A stretch of 30,532 nt of DNA from a virus: positions 1 through 30,532 of the IMG/VR virus record IMGVR_UViG_3300025120_000320; one strand, given 5' to 3'. Positions 1-8,299 of this stretch are shown one piece after another (position 1 is the stretch's first letter; the number at the start of each line of letters is the position of its first letter). Under the pieces are notes generated by a model that saw only the letters and a list, made by a program, of their open reading frames with translations, ran no database searches and was not told where the DNA came from. The position numbers and the translations under genes are program-made.

Positions 1-1382
1 CAATGAACTTACCTTCTGGTCTAGTATTTTTCCTAGATTTCCAATACGGACAAGATAAAGAAATTAACTTTGGTCCTGCTGGAGACGTATATTCAAGCCC
101 AGCTTCTATGTACGGTAATACAGATCCAGGTGCTAACCTAGACCCATCAGGTGGTCTTTATGGTGCTGGTAGATTTGGATATTCTGTTAACCAATTCTCA
201 TCTTCAGTAGATATGACTGTTGCTACATCTTCATGGTCAGATTTAGACTATGATGCAGAATTATCTGCTTCTTTAGCAACATTTACTACAGTAACTTTAC
301 CAGCTGTTTCATCTTCTGCATTAGCTTTAGACACAAAAGGTGTTAGAGCAATGTTTTTAGCATCAGGTTCAACTGCAGATTATTTTTATCAGCCATCTGT
401 TGATGCTTTAAGACCTCAATACACAAACGTAGCCGCTAATGGAGATGTTAAGTTTGTATTTAAGGGAGCAGTTAACAGTCTTAATATTCCTCAAGCAGGG
501 AAAAATGTATTGTTTTATAACGTACAACCAACTGCTGCTACAAGAGGTGATTTCGAAGATGCTGCAGGTCAAGGTAGACCAAATGCTGAATCTGCTGCAG
601 GTGATGCATTAGCAATTCCTTCAATCGATGTAAAAATGAAATCAGAAGCAATTGTTGCTAAAACTAGAAAGTTAAAAGCACAATGGACTCCTGAATTCGC
701 TCAAGATTTAAATGCATATCAAGCACTAGATGCTGAAGCAGAATTAACATCTATTATGAGTGAGTACATTTCATTAGAAATTGATCTTGAAATCCTTGAT
801 ATGTTAATCCAAGATGCATCAGCTGCTGATGAGTACTGGAGTGCTGTATCAAACAAAAATCTAAATGCTGCAAGAACTGGATGGGTTGAATCAGCTGCAG
901 GTGCAGGTGGATTCTACAACACACAAGGACAATGGTTCCAAACATTAGGAACTAAATTACAGAAAGTATCTAACAAGATTCACCAGAAAACTCTTAGAGG
1001 TGGTGCAAACTTTATGATTATTTCTCCTTCAGTTGCTACTATCATTGAATCAATCCCAGGATTTGCTTCAAGTGCTGATGGTGATGCATCAAAAGGAAAA
1101 TTTGCTTTCGGTATCCAGAAAATGGGTCAAATGAATAGTAGATATGAAGTATACAAAAACCCTTATATGACTGAAAACGTTATATTAATGGGATATAGAG
1201 GTTCTCAGTTCTTAGAAACTGGTGCTGTATTTGCTCCATACATTCCATTGATCATGACTCCACTAGTATACGATCCAGACACTTTCACACCAAGAAAAGG
1301 TCTATTAACGAGATATGCTAAGAAGATGATCAGACCAGAATTTTACGGAAGAGTATTTGTTAACGACTTAGCGTCAGTTTAA
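1..1382 (+). CDS. 23: Major capsid protein, T4 gp23-like (5' truncated by window edge)
   Basis: This protein forms the hexameric lattice of the phage head. The reading frame is open to the left edge, so the methionine at base 3 is probably internal: the visible N-terminus (MNLPSGLVFFLDFQYG) matches the interior stretch of gp23 proteins that reads roughly PMxxPxGLIFAxRxxY, and the preceding bases 'ca' would complete a CCA proline codon. The strongest family signature is at about residues 205-270, with KMKSEAIVAKTRKLKAQWTPEF followed by AQDLNAYQALDAEAELTSI, equivalent to the 'SRxLKAxYxxELAQDLKAxHGLDAExEL' block of T4-like capsids. The C-terminal part (PYIPLIMTPLVYDPDTFTPRKGLLTRY) also fits. A Ser/Ala-rich segment at about residues 30-150 lies between the N-terminal motif and the conserved core and may be a lineage-specific surface insertion. 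The gene is followed by a strong hairpin terminator. Confidence 0.93.
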   Translation, partial: MNLPSGLVFFLDFQYGQDKEINFGPAGDVYSSPASMYGNTDPGANLDPSGGLYGAGRFGYSVNQFSSSVDMTVATSSWSDLDYDAELSASLATFTTVTLPAVSSSALALDTKGVRAMFLASGSTADYFYQPSVDALRPQYTNVAANGDVKFVFKGAVNSLNIPQAGKNVLFYNVQPTAATRGDFEDAAGQGRPNAESAAGDALAIPSIDVKMKSEAIVAKTRKLKAQWTPEFAQDLNAYQALDAEAELTSIMSEYISLEIDLEILDMLIQDASAADEYWSAVSNKNLNAARTGWVESAAGAGGFYNTQGQWFQTLGTKLQKVSNKIHQKTLRGGANFMIISPSVATIIESIPGFASSADGDASKGKFAFGIQKMGQMNSRYEVYKNPYMTENVILMGYRGSQFLETGAVFAPYIPLIMTPLVYDPDTFTPRKGLLTRYAKKMIRPEFYGRVFVNDLASV

Positions 1383-1408
1383 TAAACACTTAACATAAAT
1401 TCAAAATT

Positions 1409-1438
1409 AGACCTGGCTTTTTAGTCAGGTCTTTTTTT
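1409..1438 (+). terminator. Rho-independent terminator after the capsid gene
   Basis: A perfect 7-bp stem, AGACCTG (1409-1415) with CAGGTCT (1426-1432), encloses a 10-nt loop and is followed by an uninterrupted T run to 1438. It lies 27 nt after the capsid stop codon and just before the next late promoter, so it should isolate capsid transcription from the downstream gene. Confidence 0.85.
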
Positions 1439-1457
1439 ATTTTACTTTATCTTCTAA

Positions 1458-1466
1458 TATTTATAA
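1458..1466 (+). promoter_or_regulatory. Late-promoter-like box TATTTATAA
   Basis: TATTTATAA in the wider context TAATATTTATAACAAA, 12 nt before the ATG at 1479 and directly after a terminator. It is one of nine near-identical boxes before gene starts in this window, which suggests the late promoter of this phage. Confidence 0.6.
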
Positions 1467-1478
1467 CAAAATCCAACA

Positions 1479-1964
1479 ATGGCTGATCTTACTGTAACTG
1501 TAAAAGAAGAAATTTTATTGCCAAATAATAATTTTCAATCTACGAATAATATAACTGTTATTAAAAATGTTAATCAAGTAGTTAGAAGAATAGATACTAT
1601 TGCTACTACATTTAGTGGTTCTGGTGTAGAAATTCTTAAATTTGTAGATTCTGAACCTCAACAAGTAGCAGGTTCGTTTGTTAAACAAGATACAAAATAT
1701 ATTAGGATAACACACATATCAGGTTCAAACCCAGTTGAATTATATATTCAAAAAACCAATGAAGAAAGTGTTTTATTTGAATTAGAACCAAAAAAGACAT
1801 TCATGTTAGGAAATGCAGAATTTAATGCATCACAAGCAGGAGATTATGTAGACGATGGTTACGTAGATGAAACATATTATTCATCATTTATTAACTTTGA
1901 TACAATAAAAGCAAAAGCATCAGGATCAAATGCTCAATTAGAGTACTTTGTTGCTTCCTCATAA
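1479..1964 (+). CDS. Small virion structural protein of unknown role
   Basis: 161 residues that I do not recognise as a named T4 protein. The sequence is rich in alternating hydrophobic/polar segments (NNITVIKNVNQVVRRI, TKYIRITHISGSNPVELYI, LFELEPKKTFMLGN), suggesting an all-beta fold, and it has no signal peptide or membrane segment. Three SGS tripeptides (SGSGVE, SGSNPVEL, SGSNAQ) echo the SGS/TGS-rich fibre proteins encoded further downstream. It stands alone between a terminator and its own late-promoter box, immediately after the capsid gene and before the neck genes, so a head-decoration, neck or appendage role is plausible. The ATG at 1479 follows an A-rich leader without a Shine-Dalgarno sequence. 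The function remains unknown; the claim is only that it is a real late gene. Confidence 0.75.
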   Translation: MADLTVTVKEEILLPNNNFQSTNNITVIKNVNQVVRRIDTIATTFSGSGVEILKFVDSEPQQVAGSFVKQDTKYIRITHISGSNPVELYIQKTNEESVLFELEPKKTFMLGNAEFNASQAGDYVDDGYVDETYYSSFINFDTIKAKASGSNAQLEYFVASS

Positions 1965-1973
1965 TATTTATAA
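1965..1973 (+). promoter_or_regulatory. Late-promoter-like box TATTTATAA
   Basis: The box begins immediately after the stop codon of the upstream gene (TAA at 1962-1964) and ends 10 nt before the ATG at 1984. The context TAATATTTATAAATAAAACACA matches the other boxes. Confidence 0.55.
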
Positions 1974-1983
1974 ATAAAACACA

Positions 1984-2508
1984 ATGGCATTAACTTACAG
2001 ATCAGTAAAAGGTTCGGCACTAACAATAGCTGAATTAGACGGAAATTTTGAACATTTTACAGGTTCACACGCTGTAAACGGAGACTTAACTATAACAGGA
2101 TCACTTTCAGTTTTAAGCGTTAGTGGATCTAACCCTCCACCAAAGTTTGATATAGATTTCCTTAAAATGGAAATTACTGGTGGTTTAGATATATCTAGAG
2201 ATTTAATAGTTAGAGATGATTTAGATGTAAAAGACGAAACAACCTTAGATAAACAAGTAGCAATTGGATATCGAGGAAATGAAAACTTATTTAATGGGTA
2301 TACTTTATCGGTATCCCAATCCACAGATACAGGTGCAGTTTTAGTTGAAGGTGCAACATTCATATCAGGTTCACTTACAATTACGGGTAGTTCAGTAATA
2401 TTTAGAAATTTATCTACTACAGAACCAACAGTATCAGGTTCATTATGGATATCAGGTAGCAGTGTAGCTCACCCAAATTCAGGATATTTAATGATATTTA
2501 ACCCTTAA
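1984..2508 (+). CDS. Small fibre-like structural protein with TGS/SGS repeats
   Basis: 174 residues. The N-terminus (LTYRSVKGSALTIAELDGNF) resembles the short N-terminal motif found on many phage fibre proteins, where an 'LTxxELDxNF' segment precedes repeats. It continues with TGSHAVNGDLTITGSLSV, LTITGSSVIF and SGSLWISGSSVAHPNSGYL, all short beta-strand repeats ending in TGS or SGS that recur in the large fibre proteins at 5348-15430. This supports a trimeric fibre or whisker-like appendage, but no receptor-binding domain can be identified. It has its own late-promoter box and is closed by a hairpin terminator, so it forms a single-gene unit. Position between capsid and neck genes could fit a head or neck fibre; that is inference. 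Confidence 0.72.
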   Translation: MALTYRSVKGSALTIAELDGNFEHFTGSHAVNGDLTITGSLSVLSVSGSNPPPKFDIDFLKMEITGGLDISRDLIVRDDLDVKDETTLDKQVAIGYRGNENLFNGYTLSVSQSTDTGAVLVEGATFISGSLTITGSSVIFRNLSTTEPTVSGSLWISGSSVAHPNSGYLMIFNP

Positions 2509-2531
2509 GATTAAAATAACATATTTAAACT

Positions 2532-2562
2532 AAGGGGTTTTCTAATGGGGAATCCCTTTTTT
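2532..2562 (+). terminator. Rho-independent terminator
   Basis: The stem AAGGGGTT (2532-2539) pairs with AATCCCTT (2551-2558), 8 bp with one G-U pair, followed by T residues to 2562. The T run abuts the next late-promoter box (2565), so terminator and promoter are nearly fused. Confidence 0.75.
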
Positions 2563-2564
2563 AA

Positions 2565-2573
2565 TATTTATAA
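2565..2573 (+). promoter_or_regulatory. Late-promoter-like box TATTTATAA
   Basis: TATTTATAA in TAATATTTATAACAAAACG, only 9 nt before the ATG at 2583 and 2 nt after the U-tract of the preceding terminator. It should drive the neck gene cluster 2583-5308. Confidence 0.6.
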
Positions 2574-2582
2574 CAAAACGCT

Positions 2583-3767
2583 ATGAACATTCCAATTTGG
2601 ACAGGTACATCTTCATTCGCCCCAGGCCAAACACCTTTTGGATTTTATGACAACCAAACAGATTTTCAAATAGATTCTAATAAGGTAGCTAATTTTTGTG
2701 CTCAAAGATTAGGTTATCCTTTAGCAGATGTAGAATTACAATCAGGTTCTTTCTTTACAGCATTTGAAGAAGCAGTTACAACATACGGAAATGAAATGTA
2801 TGCATATAAAGTAAGAGAAAATTATTTATCTCTAGAAGGATCTACTTCAAATACAACTTCAAACGAAAAGCTTATTGAACCCAATATGGCTGGGATTGTT
2901 AGAATAACTGAACAATATGGTGAAGAAGCAGGTGTAGGAGGTAATGTCACATGGTATAAAGGATTTCTACCTTTAAAAAGTGGACAACAAGATTATGATA
3001 TGAATGCTTGGGCTCAAGCAAGTGCAAGTTTAGAAAGTGGAGATTCAATAGAACTCAAAAGAATATTTTACGAAGCACCCCCTGCAATAACAAGATATTT
3101 TGACCCCTATGCAGGTACAGGTACTGGTATGATTGATTTAATGGATTCATTTGGTTGGGGAAGTTATTCACCTGCTATCAATTTTTTAATGATGCCTTTA
3201 AATTACGATATGCAAGTAATACAGGCAATTGAATTAAATGATACTATTAGAAGATCAAATTATACATTTGAATTAGTAAATAACAGGTTAAGAGTATTCC
3301 CAATACCGTCTACTGGAGGCAATTACACAAATAGTAGCTCAGGAACAGGACATTGTGGTAATTTAATATTTGAATATATTAAAAAATCAGAAAGACAAAA
3401 CCCATATGTAGATGGATTTGATAAAGTAACTAATGTATCTGAAGTACCTTTTGATAATCCAAATTATAATATTATAAATTCTATAGGTAGACAATGGATA
3501 TTTGAATACACTTTAGCATTATGTAAAGAAATGTTAGGTTATATTAGAGGAAAATATGGTACTGTTCCTATACCAGATGGTAATGTAACATTAAACCAAT
3601 CAGACTTATTATCAGCTGCTACAGCAGAAAAAAATGCATTAATAGAAAGATTAAGAGCTTATTTAGATGAAACATCTAGAGATAAATTATTAGAAAGAAG
3701 ATCGTTAGAAGGAGATTATTTAGAAAAGGAATTAAATAAAGTTCCTTACACAATATACATAGCATAA
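2583..3767 (+). CDS. Probable neck / head-to-tail connector protein (gp13 position)
   Basis: 394 residues. It is the first gene of a cluster whose next two products match T4 gp14 and gp15, the same order as T4 genes 13-14-15, so a gp13-like neck role is the best guess. A helical C-terminal segment from about residue 302 (GRQWIFEYTLALCKEMLGYIR, then GKYGTVPIPDGNVTLN) resembles a motif I associate with phage neck/connector proteins: an aromatic helix, 'LGxIRGKY', then a PxG loop before 'LN'. After it comes a charged helix (about 340-390) rich in Glu, Arg and Leu. The N-terminal half is rich in aromatic and Asn residues. The stop codon is separated from the next ATG by a single base (TAATATG), implying coupled translation. 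Length exceeds T4 gp13 (about 309 residues), and direct similarity to gp13 was not evident by eye. Confidence 0.6.
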   Translation: MNIPIWTGTSSFAPGQTPFGFYDNQTDFQIDSNKVANFCAQRLGYPLADVELQSGSFFTAFEEAVTTYGNEMYAYKVRENYLSLEGSTSNTTSNEKLIEPNMAGIVRITEQYGEEAGVGGNVTWYKGFLPLKSGQQDYDMNAWAQASASLESGDSIELKRIFYEAPPAITRYFDPYAGTGTGMIDLMDSFGWGSYSPAINFLMMPLNYDMQVIQAIELNDTIRRSNYTFELVNNRLRVFPIPSTGGNYTNSSSGTGHCGNLIFEYIKKSERQNPYVDGFDKVTNVSEVPFDNPNYNIINSIGRQWIFEYTLALCKEMLGYIRGKYGTVPIPDGNVTLNQSDLLSAATAEKNALIERLRAYLDETSRDKLLERRSLEGDYLEKELNKVPYTIYIA

Positions 3768-3768
3768 T

Positions 3769-4332
3769 ATGGCTTTATACGGGAGTCAAAGAGATATAAG
3801 CCTATTTAGGCATGTGAATCGGGAATTAATAGGTAATGTTATATCTCAGGAATGTGCTTATTATAAATTTAAATTAGATGAAACTAATGTAAACCTTTAT
3901 GGTGAATCTTCGGGAGCTAAATACTATTATCCACCCGTATTATTAAGTTGTTTAATTGATAATCAACCACAATCTTACCCAGATGATGAGTATGGTGTCC
4001 GTTACTATAGAAATGTTGATTTTAAATTTCTTAGAGATGATTTATTACAAAGAAATCTTGATTTTAATAAAGATTATGATCAAGCAGATTACTTTGGAGC
4101 AGATTTAGAACCTGAAGTAGGTGATATAATAATGTACTATGGAGGTTATTATGAGGTAGATGATGTTATTGCTAATCAATTCTTTATGGGTAAAGATCCT
4201 AGATATGGATATGAAAAAAATCCAATTAACCCAGGATTAGAAGGTTTTGGTAGCAATATGTCTATTATATGTAAAGCACATTACAGCCCAGTTAATAAAT
4301 TACAAATTGAAAAAGGAGGAATAAATGGCTGA
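3769..4332 (+). CDS. 14: Neck protein, T4 gp14-like
   Basis: 187 residues. T4 gp14 sits at the head-tail junction and helps seal the filled head before tail joining. The best match is at residues 114-140 (EPEVGDIIMYYGGYYEVDDV, then 13 further residues including FFMGKDP), which parallels the gp14 segment EPKEGDLIYFP...FEIxWVEPxxPFYQLGQ. The N-terminal half contains LDETNVNLYGES and KYYYPPVLLSCLID, plausible for the head-contact region. It is shorter than T4 gp14 (256 residues), lacking the C-terminal tail. It starts one base after the upstream stop codon and overlaps the next gene by 8 bases, so the three neck genes should be translated in a coupled way. The upstream gp13-position gene and downstream gp15-like gene support the call. 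Confidence 0.68.
   Translation: MALYGSQRDISLFRHVNRELIGNVISQECAYYKFKLDETNVNLYGESSGAKYYYPPVLLSCLIDNQPQSYPDDEYGVRYYRNVDFKFLRDDLLQRNLDFNKDYDQADYFGADLEPEVGDIIMYYGGYYEVDDVIANQFFMGKDPRYGYEKNPINPGLEGFGSNMSIICKAHYSPVNKLQIEKGGING
4315..4320 (+). promoter_or_regulatory. Shine-Dalgarno-like GGAGGA before the gp15-like gene
   Basis: GGAGGA lies 4 nt before the ATG at 4325, inside the 3' end of the upstream coding sequence where it encodes Gly-Gly. It stands out because almost every other start in the window lacks such a site; it may help reinitiation at the 8-nt overlap or may be a coding coincidence. Confidence 0.35.
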
Positions 4333-5308
4333 AAAATATAGAAGACCTACACCTAAATCACAAAGAGAACTATCTGAAGGATTACAAACCCCCTATGATG
4401 CTAAAATGGGTAACCCTAATGATGCAGCTAATAATAAACAGTTCCCACCTGAAAATGAAGCTAATATTCCTTTTAATAGGTCTAACCAAATGTCATTTAG
4501 AAATGATACTACAAAACCTTTTTCAGTAGGATTAAAAGACATCGATGAATCTATAATGTATTATTTTGATAATGTTATTAAACCAACAGTAATACAAAAT
4601 GGAGAACGTATTCCTGTTCCTATAATATATGGTTCACCTGAAAGATGGAAATCAGTTCAAAAAGATACATATTTAAGAGATAAAAAAGGTGCTTTAATGA
4701 TGCCTATAATAGTATTTAAAAGAGATAATTTAGAAAAAAATAGATCTTTAGCAAATAAATTAGATGCTAATATGCCTAATTTATATACATCATGGCAAAA
4801 ATCTTACAATGTTAAAAATATGTATAGTAATTTTGGAGTTTTAAATAATAGAATTCCTACTAAACAATACACAGCTAATGTAGTACCTGATTATGTTAAT
4901 TTAACTTACAGTTGTATTATACAAACTTATTATGTAGAACAACTTAATAAAATAATAGAAGCAATAAATTATGCCTCTGATTCTTATTGGGGTAACCCAG
5001 AAAGATTTAAATTTAAAGCCTTAATAGATAGCTTTGCTACCGTAACAGAGTTACAACAAAGCCAAGAAAGATTAGTAAAAGGCACGTTTTCATTAAAAAT
5101 GCATGGTTACATTATACCTGAAACAATACAAAAAGATCTTAACTCGGTTAAGAAATATAATAGTAAATCTAAAATAATATTTTCAATGGAAACAGATTCA
5201 AACCCAGAAAGATACGAAGCAAACCCTACATCAACTCCTGATGGAAGAACAAGAGAAAATATAGATGGAGAAGTTTTAAATTCTCAAATAAAAGATGCTA
5301 ATAATTAA
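4325..5308 (+). CDS. 15: Tail completion / sheath terminator protein, T4 gp15-like
   Basis: 327 residues. In T4, gp15 forms a hexamer that caps the tail and joins it to the head. Three segments align by eye with gp15: residues 96-108 (IPVPIIYGSPERW) with IRVPITYASKEHF; residues 191-220 (VNLTYSCIIQTYYVEQLNKI, then the following ten) with the gp15 stretch MIYELSIFTRYEDDMFQIVEQ; and residues 250-265 (LVKGTFSLKMHGYIIP) with IEWSLTFEVNGWMYPP. The order of these blocks is also conserved. An N-terminal extension of about 65 polar residues and a variable charged C-terminus are extra relative to T4. It overlaps the gp14-like gene by 8 bases and ends the neck cluster just before a new late-promoter box. 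The order 14-15 is as in T4, but genes 16 and 17 (terminase) do not follow. Confidence 0.72.
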   Translation: MAEKYRRPTPKSQRELSEGLQTPYDAKMGNPNDAANNKQFPPENEANIPFNRSNQMSFRNDTTKPFSVGLKDIDESIMYYFDNVIKPTVIQNGERIPVPIIYGSPERWKSVQKDTYLRDKKGALMMPIIVFKRDNLEKNRSLANKLDANMPNLYTSWQKSYNVKNMYSNFGVLNNRIPTKQYTANVVPDYVNLTYSCIIQTYYVEQLNKIIEAINYASDSYWGNPERFKFKALIDSFATVTELQQSQERLVKGTFSLKMHGYIIPETIQKDLNSVKKYNSKSKIIFSMETDSNPERYEANPTSTPDGRTRENIDGEVLNSQIKDANN

Positions 5309-5319
5309 TTAGTTTCTTA

Positions 5320-5328
5320 TATTTATAA
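5320..5328 (+). promoter_or_regulatory. Late-promoter-like box TATTTATAA
   Basis: TATTTATAA in CTTATATTTATAAACAG, 19 nt before the ATG at 5348. It is the only box ahead of the fibre gene block, whose next four genes have no clear copy of their own. Confidence 0.55.
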
Positions 5329-5347
5329 ACAGTAAATAAGATATTCT

Positions 5348-8185
5348 ATGGCTTCAAATGTAAGATTTCTTGATCAAGTTCCCGTTAGTGCGTATGGTAG
5401 CAACTCATCATTAGCTAATACAGGTTCTTTTATGATTACTGGTTCCGATTCGGGTAGTAAATTAACCTTTACTAAAGGAGATGGTACTACTTTTGATTTA
5501 TTTGTAACTGCTAGTTCAGACGTAATTGCAAACCCCGGAGGATCTGGGACAGCTTTAACTACTATTTCTATTGATAGCGCAGTTTATACAATTAGTGGTG
5601 CTGATGCTTCAATCACAGGTTCATCTTTAATAACAGGTTCAGTTTCTGATAATACTTTAACTTTTACTAAAGGAGATGGCACTACATTTGCTTTAACCGT
5701 AGATACAGGTTCTGGTGGTTCTAGTGATGGTATATTTTCTTCAACAGGTTCATATCAATCTACAACTAATACATTAGTTGTAACAGGTAGTACTTTAGAG
5801 CCCTCACCATATAACCCTTCATACCCAGACTCAAATCTTACATCATCTCAAGGGGCAAATAAATATGCAATGGTAGTAAGTGAATCTGTTTATCATTATA
5901 ACAGTAATGTGGGTGTACCTACTTCTAAAGCATGGAAAACAGATTTAGGTGGTTCCTATTTTGATAGATTTGACCATAATACAGATACCTCAGAAATACT
6001 TAGATTTGTAGCAGGATTACTTAGTTCTTCTGCACCTGATGCTTCCCCCAATACTAAAATATTTAATAGTATAACTACAAACTATAGTGGTCAAGGTTCA
6101 ACATCAAAAGATGCATTATTTAATGGTATATTAGGTTCAAGTTATGAAAGTGGTAGGCTTTCTATAAATTGGACTTCTTCAGAATTTATAGATTATTCAA
6201 AAACTTCATCTTATAAAGAAGCCCAAGATTATTTTCTTTTAAAAGGATTTATGACTTCGGGTGAAAAGGGGAGTTTTGGAAATGACACAGGAACAAATCC
6301 TTTCAATGGAAGTTATGGTACAAATATTCCTACTTCAAATATAATTTCTAGTTTTTCTGGATTAAGTTTTACAGCTACTTCTGTGGCTGCAGGAAGTACT
6401 TTAGTAAGTTCATCAGTTGATACTCAACTATTTGGGTTAGGAGAATTAAATAGTGGAGCTGCCATAGAATTTGCAGTTCAAGTTATAGCTTCTCAATCTT
6501 TTAGTGATAATTCTAGTGTTACAACCCCTGACCAAAGTTCAAATACATTTTTTACATCTTCATTTTCTGATTTTTCATTAACATCTTTTACTACTGCTAA
6601 TGGGTTAACTTTAGGTAAAATTATCCCAAGTAATGCTTCCATCCAACCAGCATATCAAGATGGTAAATTTTCATCCGTAGCAGGAACTATTTCAGGAAGA
6701 TATGCACATGCTGGATCTACAAATAGTAATATTATATCTTCTAGTGGATATTATAGAATGCATGGGGTTAAAACTGGAATTAAAACAGGTTCTCAAGCAG
6801 ATTATAATTATAAAAATGGAAGTGATTCTAGTACTAGTGTTAAGTTTTATATGGCTAGCCCATACAATAGTGGATATTTAGGTTCAGAAGGAATAAATGC
6901 AGATATTACATTAACACCCCCACCAGTAACAGCTTCAAATAATATAGAAGATATTTCATTTAGTGCTACATCTCGTTCTTTATCAGGAGCTCCTTATTTA
7001 AGGGATATATCATATGCTTATAGAATTACTTCTGAAGTATCTAAAAGTTTTGATCCTGCATATGGTAGTACATCTATTATTTTAGAAAATGGTCAATCTG
7101 GGTGGAATAGTATGGGAACTCCAAATTTTACACCAACTCAAGTTTCTGTAACAAATCAGGGAGTTCAAACTACAGGAGGAAATAGTGGTGTGTTATCTGC
7201 AGATAAAAACACTCAAAGAAGTACTAATGATATCCCTCATAAAGATGATATAGCATTTTTATCATCTTCATTTAATTTAAACTCTAATATTTCTTCTAAT
7301 ATAATACAAGGAAATACAACTCCTACATATCCAACTTTAACTTTTACTACAACAGGAAAAAATTGGAAAGGTAGTACTATTAATCCTTCTAATTTAACTA
7401 GGGATTTCTTTAGTTCTACTAGGTTTGATCAACCTACAGATAGTGGTAGTATGTTTATATACGACCAAGACCAAGACTATGATGGGGCTGATACTTTAAC
7501 AGGTAAAACAGAATCATTTGCTGGAGAAAATTATAGAGTACAAATAACTGATAATTTACTATCTGCATCTTATAATGATGTAGACCATTTTAACACATCA
7601 TCTTATAATGTATACAATTTAGGAGATTTAGATTTACAAGTTAAAGGATATCCAAGTGGTTTATCTAATGGTTATTTAGCAAGACCAGGGGGAACTTATG
7701 GTTATTGGATAACTGATCCTGATTCAACTAAAGATTATAAATTTTATGCTAGAATATTTGAATTACCAAGTGGAACATCTAAAAGAGGAACTTTATCTGT
7801 AGATGTAGGAAATAATAATTTAGTAAACTGGAATTCAAATTCATCAGGAATAGGTTTATCTGTATTATATCTTTCATCAATAAAAGGGCAACAAATTGCA
7901 CCTGCACCATCTCCTTTAACAAGACCTTTATTATTTGATTTTACTAATATATCATCAACTGTAATAGAAAATGATATAAGTCAAGATAATTTTAAAAATC
8001 CATTTCCTTCCCCAATAGATTTAAGAGGAATTAGTGGAGGTAATATTTCTGGTGATATTTATACTCAGGTATTATTAGATAACCAAAGTGCGGTGCTTGA
8101 TCCCACCTATAATAGTTTTGTAGTATTAATTAGATATAAAGGAGATATAGCTCCTATAAGAAAGATTGAAGTAAACTATACATAA
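5348..8185 (+). CDS. Large tail fibre / appendage protein A (945 aa)
   Basis: A 945-residue Ser/Thr/Gly-rich protein with beta-repeat signatures. The N-terminal region holds two related units at about residues 30-53 and 96-118, each with TGS followed by LTFTKGDGTTF, a motif seen in phage fibre proteins. From about residue 128 (GIFSSTGSYQSTTNTLVVTG) to the C-terminus it is co-linear with the 1141-aa neighbour. Shared blocks include KYAMVVSESVYHYNSNVGVP, GGSYFDRFDHNTDTSEILRF followed by VAGLLSSSAP (about 200-230), SRSLSGAPYL, GENYRVQITDN and GGTYGYWITDPDSTKDYKFY near the end. No enzymatic or chaperone domain was recognised. The shared C-terminal part may be the receptor-contacting module, but that is inference. 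It opens the fibre block after a late-promoter box and ends in a VLIRYKGD...PIRKIEV segment also present in the paralogue. Confidence 0.75.
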   Translation: MASNVRFLDQVPVSAYGSNSSLANTGSFMITGSDSGSKLTFTKGDGTTFDLFVTASSDVIANPGGSGTALTTISIDSAVYTISGADASITGSSLITGSVSDNTLTFTKGDGTTFALTVDTGSGGSSDGIFSSTGSYQSTTNTLVVTGSTLEPSPYNPSYPDSNLTSSQGANKYAMVVSESVYHYNSNVGVPTSKAWKTDLGGSYFDRFDHNTDTSEILRFVAGLLSSSAPDASPNTKIFNSITTNYSGQGSTSKDALFNGILGSSYESGRLSINWTSSEFIDYSKTSSYKEAQDYFLLKGFMTSGEKGSFGNDTGTNPFNGSYGTNIPTSNIISSFSGLSFTATSVAAGSTLVSSSVDTQLFGLGELNSGAAIEFAVQVIASQSFSDNSSVTTPDQSSNTFFTSSFSDFSLTSFTTANGLTLGKIIPSNASIQPAYQDGKFSSVAGTISGRYAHAGSTNSNIISSSGYYRMHGVKTGIKTGSQADYNYKNGSDSSTSVKFYMASPYNSGYLGSEGINADITLTPPPVTASNNIEDISFSATSRSLSGAPYLRDISYAYRITSEVSKSFDPAYGSTSIILENGQSGWNSMGTPNFTPTQVSVTNQGVQTTGGNSGVLSADKNTQRSTNDIPHKDDIAFLSSSFNLNSNISSNIIQGNTTPTYPTLTFTTTGKNWKGSTINPSNLTRDFFSSTRFDQPTDSGSMFIYDQDQDYDGADTLTGKTESFAGENYRVQITDNLLSASYNDVDHFNTSSYNVYNLGDLDLQVKGYPSGLSNGYLARPGGTYGYWITDPDSTKDYKFYARIFELPSGTSKRGTLSVDVGNNNLVNWNSNSSGIGLSVLYLSSIKGQQIAPAPSPLTRPLLFDFTNISSTVIENDISQDNFKNPFPSPIDLRGISGGNISGDIYTQVLLDNQSAVLDPTYNSFVVLIRYKGDIAPIRKIEVNYT

Positions 8186-8213
8186 AAAAATTAAAAATTA
8201 AAAACAAAAAAAA

Positions 8214-8299
8214 ATGGCAACTTTTTCATCAGCATCAAAATCAAATAGGTTACTCCAAAGTAAAAGATATACTTTGGCTGACTTTGATTCCCAAGAAGC
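8214..8299 (+). repeat. Duplicated DNA block, copy 1 (fibre B N-terminus)
   Basis: These 86 bases match 11735-11820 with only six differences, all synonymous third positions, including a run of about 41 identical bases. It marks a recent duplication or gene conversion between the two fibre genes. Confidence 0.85.

Noticed and set aside
3-5. ATG at base 3 as the start of the capsid gene
   Set aside because: It lies inside the conserved gp23 segment (PMxxPxGLIFA-like), so the gene almost certainly begins upstream of the window.
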